Source of the DNA: Chondrilla cf. caribensis
Taxonomy: Eukaryota > Porifera > Demospongiae > Chondrillida > Chondrillidae
DNA length: 22,500 nucleotides
Assembly (NCBI GenBank): GCA_964020155.1
Contig: OZ026555.1
Span: 4,972,295 to 4,994,794, forward strand
Reading direction: 5' to 3'
Below are positions 11,531 through 20,400 of the stretch, piece by piece. The translations under genes were made by a program, and so were the position numbers. The first letter of the stretch is position 1. Each line of letters opens with the position of its first letter. Below the pieces are notes generated by a model. It had not been told where the DNA came from, did not search any database, and saw only the letters and a list, made by a program, of their open reading frames with translations.

Positions 11531-11772
11531 TGAAAGATGTCAAGACAGCAGTACCATGAGAGACGTCAAGACAGTAGCACCATGAGAGACGTCAAGACAG
11601 CAGCACCATGAGGACGTCAAGACAGCAGCACCATGAGAGACGTCAAGACAGCAGTACCATGGGAGACGTCAAGACAGCAGCACCATGAGAGACATCAAGA
11701 CAGCAGTACCATGAGAGACGTCAAGACAGCAGTACCATGAGAGATGTCAAGACAGCAGCACCATGAGAGATG
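11531..11772. repeat. 26-bp tandem repeat, 9 copies plus a partial
   Basis: Units start at 11531, 11557, 11583, 11609 (25 bp), 11634, 11660, 11686, 11712 and 11738, with a 9-bp partial at 11764. The core is GACGTCAAGACAGCAG. The first unit begins immediately after a strong acceptor-like sequence, TTCTTCCACAG. Most copies carry the palindrome GACGTC. Confidence 0.93.
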
Positions 11773-12575
11773 TATTTGACATTTCTTGAACACAAGCCTG
11801 TCACTATCTCCTCTTGAAACCTCTTTGGTTCATTCTGGGTTATCACGATCATATGTGTGTGCTGTGATTTGTATTGTATTACACTGGGTAACATTATCCT
11901 CATTGATGTCAATTGTGGCACAGGGGCACACCTGGTTGCATACCTTCTCTCTTGACCACGGGAGCACGTCATAGGAGCAGAGCTGATTGTAACACTAAGA
12001 CACACTCAGTCTGCTAACTGACTACTGTTCATAATGTGATTCAGGTATATGTAGATGCTTGGAAATTATGAGTACTCCTGTACTTTACAAGATGCAATAA
12101 TCATAATATTATCAATGTCTAACTTTTGAAGGAATTATATATAGGAGTCCCTTTGTATATAATAATAGTTAAAAACAAATCTGGATATGTATGTATCATA
12201 TAAACCCATAATAATGACATTAATTTTATGTAATGTTAAATTATTTCATTAATTTACATATATTATACACACATTGAAAATACTCTCACTGTTGTGTGAT
12301 TATATCTTTTAAATTTAATTATACAAATGTAATAAATATACTGCAGTGTGTTTTGGAAGTTATAGCATATTCTTATGGATAAGATTGTGCATTGTATGTC
12401 TCTTCATGTATTAGTATGCAGTACACATGTAAACAGATTCAATGTCTTGATATAACAGTATATGTTAATTTTATAGTTTTGAGAACAAGTCAAGGTGATA
12501 TGACCATGAAATACACAGAGGTTTGAGTGTAAACACAAATTGAGCTTGTTTGCAATTATAAATATTGCTGTATTG
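11773..12575. other. unique, increasingly AT-rich sequence
   Basis: Short open frames exist on both strands at 11786-12000 with no recognised product. The part from 12040 on is AT-rich (many TTAAAT, ATATAT and AATAAT words) and looks intergenic. Confidence 0.45.
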
Positions 12576-12975
12576 TATGTTACAGTAACTACACCTGGTC
12601 CAATGTATGTGTTATTCATCCCTTCCATGACCACTTTACTGTATTGTTACAGTAACTACACCTGGTCCAATGTATGTGTTATTCATCCCTTCCATGACCA
12701 CTTTACTGTATTGTTACAGTAACTACACCTGGTCCAATGTATGTGTTATTCATCCCTTCCATGACCACTTTACTGTATTGTTACAGTAACTACACCTGGT
12801 CCAATGTATGTGTTATTCATCCCTTCCATGACCACTTTACTGTATTGTTACAGTAACTACACCTGGTCCAATGTATGTGTTATTCATCCCTTCCATGACC
12901 ACTTTACTGTATTGTTACAGTAACTACACCTGGTCCAATATGTATGTGTTATTCATCCCTTCCATGACCACTTTA
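12576..12975. repeat. 67-bp tandem repeat, about 6 copies
   Basis: Near-identical units start at 12640, 12707, 12774, 12841 and 12908, with a slightly diverged first copy from 12576. Each holds the 11-bp inverted repeat GTTACAGTAAC. The last copy has a 2-bp AT insertion. Such uniformity indicates recent expansion or frequent homogenisation. Confidence 0.95.
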
Positions 12976-13584
12976 CACAATGTAGGATTGGATTACACTG
13001 TCAATTACACGATTAAGACATTCACAATAATACTATAACATTCTTAATGCTGTGCACAATAACATGCATGTGATCCTCTCTGACCAGTCAGGACACACCC
13101 TCTGGAACTATTGCTGTACTTGTGCACAAGATAATCTCATTTAGTGTTACCTTCCTTTAATTTGTGTTGTATTTCCATTGCATAGTCATTGTTCCATAAC
13201 TTATAGCACATTCTCTAGCTAGATATCGTAGGTTGTATTATAATTTTATTATCATCAATTGCTTATTATATTATCTACGCAAATGAACTTTTTCAAATGA
13301 ATCATTGTCATTTTTGTATTGTTCAGAAATTGGGATAAAAATCAGAATTCAAGGCACTGATACACACATGCACACACATGCATACATTCTGGGTACACAA
13401 AAACACTGAAGACATCGGACAAATACAAAACTCGGGGACACAATCTCAAATCACATCAAAAAGCAAATATATACAGTACACATGAATTTTCAGGTGAATT
13501 CAAAATCATACATTTGGGAAATCATAAGAATAAAGGGTCCTGTTAAGTGAGTCTGTTGCTTTGTTGGTTCCGTTCACATGTAGT
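12976..13584. other. AT-rich spacer and probable 3' untranslated region of the phosphatase
   Basis: AT-rich sequence downstream of the minus-strand phosphatase gene. A minus-strand AATAAA lies at 13245-13250, which would give a 3' untranslated region of about 335 bases. No other gene is seen. Confidence 0.5.
13245..13250 (-). terminator. candidate polyadenylation signal
   Basis: AATAAA on the minus strand, 335 bp beyond the phosphatase stop codon. It is a single hexamer in an AT-rich region, so it could be incidental. Confidence 0.35.
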
Positions 13585-14631
13585 TCACAACACAAATTCT
13601 CTACTGTCACTGCTGTCGATCCCTGAGTCAGGGGTCCGGCTTCTCTCAAAGTCCAGCAGCTGGCCCATGAAACTGAAGTTTGGCTGGATGTTCGGTTTCT
13701 TGTCCTTCACAAAGTCGTAAGCCTTATCCAGTGTGTATCCTTCAGTCTGCATGAGGTAGGCCAGGATGACAGTCACCGAACGCGACATACCAGCGTGACA
13801 GTGAACTAAAACACGTTCTCCTCCCTGTCGAGCGCTCTCGATAAAGCGAAAAGCGTCTGGAAAGTGTTCGGAGAGGTTGACGTCTGGAGCGTCTTCAACG
13901 GCTATCTGCTTGTATTCAAGCTCCTTCTCGGATTCGAACGAGTTGTCCAGTTTACTAACGTTCAAGATTTTGGTGATGTCATACCGCTTTAAAACGTCCC
14001 TGTTCCGTGCAATCTGGATGTCTCCGAGGTACAAGTGAGGGAGGACCTCGACAGGCTTGGCCCGATCGCCAGAAAAGGGCGTCGCTGAAGGTTCTTCTGA
14101 ACTATCTTCCAGTGATAGCCTCTTTAACTGCAGACTTAAAAAAGACGGTCTACTTATTAGTTTGGGCGTGCACTTCGGACTCTTGGTTGGTGTAGTCGGA
14201 CAGGATTGAGACTTCTCTGCCAAGATGCATAGCTTCCTTGCTTGTCTTACAAAAGCTTTGAAACCTCCCTCCAAAAACATCACGTTCTTACAGTCTTTGC
14301 AAGCCCGCGAGAGAAGGGTGTAGATTAAACTTCCTTCGTTAACGGAGCAACTGTCTAACGAATCCTCGTCGTATAGAACAACGCTGATGTCCTCCGATTG
14401 CTTCGATGCCTGAAACTTCTCCTTATCTACGGTCTCCGAGATAAGATTCTCAATCCCCATTCGTCCCTTCTGCAAACGCCTGAAAGCTAAGCTGGAAGCG
14501 AACACGCTGACAGCTCCACAAATGTAACCAGTCGCGAACTCGTCAGGATCGCGTGTGTCCAGCAATAAAACTCTATCGCATTCAGTAGTTATTTTCTGGG
14601 CAAGCCAGTCAGCTCCTACGTGGTTAACCAT
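13585..14631 (-). CDS. MAP kinase phosphatase (dual-specificity phosphatase), intronless
   Basis: A 348-residue protein expected to remove phosphate from both Thr and Tyr of the activation loop of MAP kinases. Residues 1-135 form a rhodanese-like (CH2/MKB) domain with LLLDTRDPDEF and FLEGGFKAF. A basic RRLQKGR cluster at 51-57 sits where MKPs carry their kinase-interaction motif. Residues 136-190 are a Ser/Pro-rich linker. The phosphatase domain spans about 192-332, with VEVLPHLYLGD, the general-acid Asp 247 (VED), and the signature HCHAGMSRS holding Cys 278 and Arg 284. The tail is short and Ser-rich. The start is the ATG at 14631: it has A at -3 and G at +4, an in-frame TGA lies upstream at 14671-14673, and no ATG lies between. 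The length and two-domain order match the DUSP1/2/4/5-type and related MKPs. Which paralogue it matches cannot be decided. It is a single exon, whereas vertebrate nuclear MKP genes have several. Confidence 0.95.
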   Translation of the reverse strand: MVNHVGADWLAQKITTECDRVLLLDTRDPDEFATGYICGAVSVFASSLAFRRLQKGRMGIENLISETVDKEKFQASKQSEDISVVLYDEDSLDSCSVNEGSLIYTLLSRACKDCKNVMFLEGGFKAFVRQARKLCILAEKSQSCPTTPTKSPKCTPKLISRPSFLSLQLKRLSLEDSSEEPSATPFSGDRAKPVEVLPHLYLGDIQIARNRDVLKRYDITKILNVSKLDNSFESEKELEYKQIAVEDAPDVNLSEHFPDAFRFIESARQGGERVLVHCHAGMSRSVTVILAYLMQTEGYTLDKAYDFVKDKKPNIQPNFSFMGQLLDFERSRTPDSGIDSSDSREFVL

Positions 14632-14697
14632 ACTACGGAAAATACTTTCTAAACACACAACACTAAAGTTTCATAGTTTACATCGTGAGCGGGTTTG

Positions 14698-14705
14698 CTT
14701 TTATA
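14698..14705 (-). promoter_or_regulatory. TATA box of the phosphatase gene
   Basis: TATAAAAG on the minus strand, 67 bp upstream of the start codon. With usual spacing, transcription would start near 14675, giving a very short leader of about 40 bases. Confidence 0.7.
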
Positions 14706-14742
14706 GGAATCGGCTAGACCGCAAACACGCACGCTGATTTGA

Positions 14743-14750
14743 TGACGTCA
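14743..14750. promoter_or_regulatory. palindromic cAMP response element (CREB/ATF)
   Basis: A full TGACGTCA site lies about 38 bp upstream of the TATA box. CREB/ATF control through such sites is established for vertebrate DUSP1. Its use here is inferred. Confidence 0.7.
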
Positions 14751-14753
14751 AAA

Positions 14754-14758
14754 CCAAT
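14754..14758. promoter_or_regulatory. CCAAT box
   Basis: CCAAT on the plus strand (ATTGG for the minus gene), three bases beyond the CRE. The spacing relative to the CRE and TATA box suits an NF-Y site. Confidence 0.55.
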
Positions 14759-15065
14759 AAACGCTATCGCGGCGTTAAAAATGGCGCGGTCTGTTTCTTG
14801 AAACGTAGTAAACTTCAACAAGACTCGCTATGAAGAAATTTAGTGTCCACTTTGTGATCTACGTACATTACATGCTCCATGGTTGGCTGTACACAATTTC
14901 ACTGTCATAAAATATACACGAACTGTAATCTAATCGAGAGCAAGCAGCAAAAATGCAACACTATCTGTATTAATATTCATACAATCACCCAGTATACAAT
15001 ATTAAATCGACCTTGTTTACCATTGTGAAAAGTGTGTAGTTGGACTACGAGCGGGTGTTGCAAGG

Positions 15066-15187
15066 ATGGAACGGGAAGGCAGAGGTGACAGGAGCAAGAT
15101 TCACAACCTAGAGGAAGAGCTTCGTCAGCAAATCACGAACTTGAAGAGCCAAATCGAATCAACGGGGTCCAAAGGATACAGCTTGAC
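15066..15187 (+). CDS. CCDC162-like gene, exon 1
   Basis: The first coding exon has 40 codons plus AC and a GTAAGA donor. It encodes a highly charged start (MEREGRGDRSK) and then an amphipathic helix with Leu/Ile at heptad-like spacing (IHNLEEELRQQITNLKSQIE). The ATG lies 434 bp from the ATG of the divergent phosphatase gene. Confidence 0.72.
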
Positions 15188-17302
15188 GTAAGAGATGATT
15201 CAAGCACTCAATGAAATTATGTACAATCTATCCATGAATGATGCACTATTTGCTGATGTATCTTGGCGGCTAGGATGAATTAATGTAAATTTTGATATCA
15301 GAAATGAGAGTGTGTGTGTGTGAGGGAGGAGAAAGTAACTAGGGGAGAGTGTCATTATCATTAGCTAATTGAACCATAGACAATGTAGACGTACGTATAT
15401 GGAGAGAAGCCAATCCTGATACGCTAGACAGTCCAGAGTAATAAAATCATTAAGATCACAGTCACAGGCCAGCATGAATGGCGTGGGTTTGGTAAGTCAC
15501 TGAGAAGTCCTAATTTTCAATTTAATCCACTTTTACTTCTTGCTTTTGTGTGAGTTGATGTAACCTTACTGGGCACCCTGGCAAACACGCAGCCTCTGAC
15601 TGAGTGGTTCTCGCCAGTTTGAATACAATAATGAATGAATAAATGAATGTGAGAACAGTCATCGGCATAGAATACATCCGTAAGACATCACCAACATGAC
15701 GGTGAGGGTGGTATGCATCTTCTATGATTGAGCTGTGGACCAACAACTACCAGTAGTCAAGTCAGCATTTAGCTGTCGAATCGTTTGGTGCTATATAACT
15801 TCTATGGTTAGAGATTTCCATTGAACTTATCCACAAGATGCCACCTAACCAAACAACCCTCTTTTCTACCGTTAGTGAGGTGTTTATCTTTGGACGGATA
15901 ACGCATGTCACAATGTTTCTCTTCAATAAATCAACAAAAATCTACAGCGTTTCGCCCACTTGGGGTTCTCCAGGTACACAGACTGTCAGTACAAAACTGA
16001 TAGGAACACTAAAACTAAGTAGGTAATTGGTAACACTTTACTAATCTACCAAGCATGTTGAAGAATTCTACAACATCAACAGCTACCACGTTGTGGTCTT
16101 CAAATATTGAAGGCCATTGTATGGAGATAACAGCGAACTGGACTTTATCAGTAGTGATCAGTTGTTCACGAGTGTAGTCATTCAGGACAGTCAAGCCTAT
16201 TGATTCCAAGTCACTACACTGTGTCCTCTGTGATGCCAGGGGCCGGAAGTTCGATGCTTGTGTCCACATGATGGTCTGGTAGTCTCAGATTCTGTGAAGA
16301 CTTCCTCCCACTAGACAGAGTCGAGTGTTAGCACTTTGTGAATGACGTTTTGAGTAATTATACACAAGATGGAACAATTAATGAATGCAGGCAAAGGGTG
16401 TATGCCTAAACATAGCCCTCCCCGATTGACTGGCATGGCGCGATCCACCCAGTTTGGAGTGAATAGACAAGATCTTGTTTTCTGTATGCGGACAGACGTG
16501 TTTTTTGTTCATGAAAAACAAATGCAACCGTATTGCCCTATGACCTACATATGTAATATGTGATGAGGACATCATTATGTGTCCGAGTGTAGTACAATGA
16601 TGTAGTGTGTGACTTGGTGATTGAGGAACTTCTGTATCGAGGGCACATAGCCAATGTGGTTTTAGAAGGAGATTGTTCCGCTGTGTCTGCACAGTCTGGT
16701 GTAATGCGATAGCCTTGAATATTTCAACTTGTGGAGACCTGAACTCGAGATATTGCATCGGTAGGTGGGATTTGGAGAAACTCCACAACTACAGTATTCA
16801 TATTTTGAGTAGTGTAGGTTTCCCTTGGTCTGAGGTCATGGACGCCTTCCTCCTCCTGTGTACTGATGTAAACAGGTTTTGATGGTTTCCGAACCCTTAC
16901 CGAGGGCTCACCTCAGTAACTGACACAGCAATTGTATTAGTTGCCATAGAAACATGAATTCATGCATATTGTGTTGCCACGGTAACAACAATTCATGTAC
17001 ATTGTATTATACATTGTTGTAAAATGTTGTATTTAATGACAAAATGGCCGCCGATGTGAACAATTCATCCATATTTCTGTGTGGTGAGTATGTTCAATTA
17101 GCTTACCCAATGGAGCATTTAATGCCCTATTGTGGAGTTGACCATAAGTGGCTGATCACTGATGTGTATATTTTGCAGGTCGGTTGGTCACCATATAACA
17201 GTTGTGGAGTATAAGCGTGACCGGGAGCTGCTCCTGAAAAAGTTAACACAGGTGTGTTGGTATACGTGTGCGTACATATTTGTACATTATGCATGTAAAT
17301 GG

Positions 17303-17337
<35 letters not shown>

Positions 17338-17345
17338 CGTGAGCA

Positions 17346-17391
<46 letters not shown>

Positions 17392-17399
17392 CGTGAGCA

Positions 17400-17465
<66 letters not shown>

Positions 17466-20400
17466 CCTGTGTGTGTACCTGTGTCCATGCGTGCTGCAGG
17501 CGTGTGTCTACCTGTGTGTGTGCGTGCTTCAAGCACGCGTGCGTGCGTGCATGGTTCCATGCATGGGTGTTTGTGTGTATCTGTGTGTGTACCTGTGTAT
17601 GTATACATGCGTACGTTTATGTATGTTACATCAATCGTATCCTACAGGTACCTGGCCCACGTCCAGTCTGCATTGACTGGAAAGTACACGAAGAAGAACT
17701 CAAAGCATCACAGAAGCCTGAATACACTACAGAGAACCTGCCTTTTTTGCTACATGAGGTTCCTGCCTGTGTGCTTGTGTGTAGGATTAGTATGACATGT
17801 GTATCCAATATACTATACTGAGTGAACCTCTATGATCCACCCACATGTGGAGATCTCCCCATCACTGTAGACTGTAGCGAGTTAACCTCTATAATCCACC
17901 CACATGTGGAGATCTCCCCATCACTGTAGACTGTGGTGAGTGAACCTCTATAATCCACCCACATGTGGAGATCTCCCCATCACTGTAGACTGTGGTGAGT
18001 GAACCTCTATAATCTCCCCACATGTTGAGATCTCCCCATCATTGTAGACTGTACTAAGTGAACCTCTATAATCTCCCCACATGTTGAGATCTCCCCATCA
18101 TTGTAGACTGTACTAAGTGAACCTCTATAATCTCCCCACATGTTGAGATCTCCCCATCATTGTAGACTGTAGTGAGTGAACCTCTACAATCTCCCCACAT
18201 GTTGAGATCTCCCCATCATTGTAGACTGTACTGAGTGAACCTCTATAATCTAACACATGTCGAGATTTGTTGAATTCATTCAATGTGTTATAAATACTAC
18301 ATTCGATACAACTATTGTATCATATATGGCAAAGCCATCTCTGACATGGTCTCATCCTGTGCCCAAGGTGTTCTTGTATAGTGTTCTCAATAGCTCACCT
18401 TTTGATAACTGAAAGGATGTGAAATGTGTGTTTCATTAGCCTCCGTGTCTCCTTGTTGGGAGCAGAGGGCATTGTCCTGCACAGAGTTCCCATGATCTCA
18501 AGTGATATCCAGAGTGATTCTGGGGAATTGTCACATGACATCAGTGTGTGGCTCCACTACCCCCCACAAGGACCTCCTAGTGTGTGGACTCCACTACCCC
18601 CACAAGGACCTCCTAGTGTGTGGACTCCACTACCCCCACAAGGACCTCCTAGTGTGTGGACTCCACTACCCCCACAAGGACCTACTAGTGTACCTACTGG
18701 ATCACTTTGAATCACCTGACTAACATTGGTGTCACAGGACCCCACCCCCAAACCGTAAAAATAGCACCCTAGAGTAAAATTTTGAAGGAATATTGTACCA
18801 CCTTAGGGAAATTGGTACCCCCTTTTTCTAGAGGATATTATCACCTATCACACCACTCAAATTCTCCAGTGTTTTGTATCACTTGTATACTGTATAGCGG
18901 GAAATTTTTGCAGGACAAAATTTTTGCAGATTTCCCGGTCGGCCCAACATCCGTGAAAATTTTATCCGCAAATTTTCATTTTTGGAGCTATGCGCAAAAA
19001 TTTTGTCCCTTGAATATTTCCCGCTATAGGGTATTCGCTGTATAAAATTATCAGTGTAGTGATTTAATACACAGTACAATACACGGGAGTTTCATTGGTG
19101 AAAAGGATAAAAGTGGTTTGATCTTCCAGAATCCGATTTGCTTCTGGTCGCTCTCCTGCTTGTATCCTACGGCTGGAGTAAGGGATAAGGGGCTGGAGGG
19201 GTCTACTCGCATAGCTTTCTTCTAACATTTCGACCAGAAATTATTACAGTGGACCCTCTATTAAAGGACACTCTGAATAAAGGACACCATAGAAAATACC
19301 TCCCTACAAAGGACACTTTCGTAGGCCCCAAAAATGAACTTTCCTACAGTGCTAATACATTTTTCACCTCTGAAGAGTGGACAACCTCTCTTCAGTGGAC
19401 AAATTAGCTGGTCCCAACGTGTCCTTTATAAAGAGGCTCCACTGTACCTCTTTATTCATTCAATCCTTCAGTTCGGTGTTCCGGATTCATTGACGTGAAT
19501 ATTGGGGATGTGGTGTGAACTAGGGGATGCCGATATCACTGGGGAATTTCACTTGGGGGTGCCGCAAACAGGGCAGGTCAAATTAACCGTGACACCGGTT
19601 CCTACGTACATACCAACAGCAGCCATTTTGTGTGACTGGCTGTACAACACTGTACCAGGTGAAGTGATGTCTTTAAGTGGCAATCTTCAAAGCATCCATT
19701 CATACCATAACCTGAAGCAGAAAAGTCTTACTTTGAGAATGAACACAATTTACCTTCAGCACTACTTCAAATGTGCTCCACGTCTACTTTTTTCTTTTTA
19801 CTGTACAGCTTGTCATCTCCAAATGATATCTTTACATACAGTTTGTGGTCACTGCCATTGTAATGTCTTTGCATACGTACGTACATCTGTACATCTTTTG
19901 CTCATCGTGTGGTGTTATTGTGTGTTCCCTTTCGACATTCTGCAGTTCTTTACTGGTCGATTGTCATATCTTGTCCATCTCAAACACTCTCTCCTGGTGA
20001 GATGGGCTCGGTTCTCCTCTCAGCCCTCCGTTGTATCCACCTTGTATGACGACTTCCAAGAGCTTATGAGGTCAGTCTGATCGAGTAGGGAAGACGTCAG
20101 TATGTACTTGATGTTGCAGGGGATGCTTGGACCAGTACTTCAATGTGCGGATCCACTGTATTTTAGTGTCCCCAGAGGTCTGACTTATCCGGACTCCACT
20201 GTATTTCAGTGTCCCCAGAGGTCTGACTTATCTGGACTCCACTGTATTTCAGTGTCCCCAGAGGTTTGACCTATCCAGACTACACTGTATTTCAGTGTCC
20301 CCAGAGGTCTGACTTATCCAGACTACACTGTATTTCAGTGTCCCCAGAGGTCTGACTTATCCAGACTGCACTGTATTTCAGTGTCCCCAGAGTGTAAATT

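Larger units (their letters stand above)
14632..15065. promoter_or_regulatory. divergent promoter region between the two genes
   Basis: A 434-bp head-to-head spacer between the two start codons. The half nearest the phosphatase is richer in CpG than most of the window (GCACGC, ATCGCGGCG, GGCGCGG). It holds TATA, CRE and CCAAT elements for the minus gene, and a YY1-like AAAATGGCG at 14778-14786. The half next to the plus-strand gene has no TATA box that I would call. Confidence 0.65.
15188..17178. other. intron 1 of the CCDC162-like gene, no gene inside
   Basis: A 1,991-bp intron of mostly unique sequence. Short open frames on both strands (minus 16015-16269 and 16378-16788, plus 16673-16882) have no recognised product or splice support. 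The last 250 bp carry two X-box-like motifs and a small ATG-containing segment with a good donor. Confidence 0.55.

Noticed and set aside
14632..14658. Nine-codon upstream extension of the phosphatase from a GTG
   Set aside because: It needs a non-ATG start. The ATG at 14631 has a strong Kozak context, and an in-frame TGA lies just upstream at 14671-14673.
14663..14674. Tiny upstream ORF (Met-Lys-Leu-stop) before the phosphatase
   Set aside because: It lies at or before the transcription start predicted from the TATA box, so it is probably not in the mRNA.
16015..16882. Three open frames inside intron 1 of the CCDC162-like gene
   Set aside because: They have no homology I recognise, no matching splice sites, and overlap on opposite strands.
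18426..18710. Pro-rich frame through the 36-bp repeat in intron 3
   Set aside because: It is open only because the repeat period is a multiple of 3. There is no donor, and the exon 3-exon 4 phases match without it.
19502..19945. Frame upstream of exon 4 as an extension of the coding region
   Set aside because: A strong acceptor sits at 19945, the family motif runs directly from exon 3 to exon 4, and the upstream peptide has no resemblance to DUF4549.
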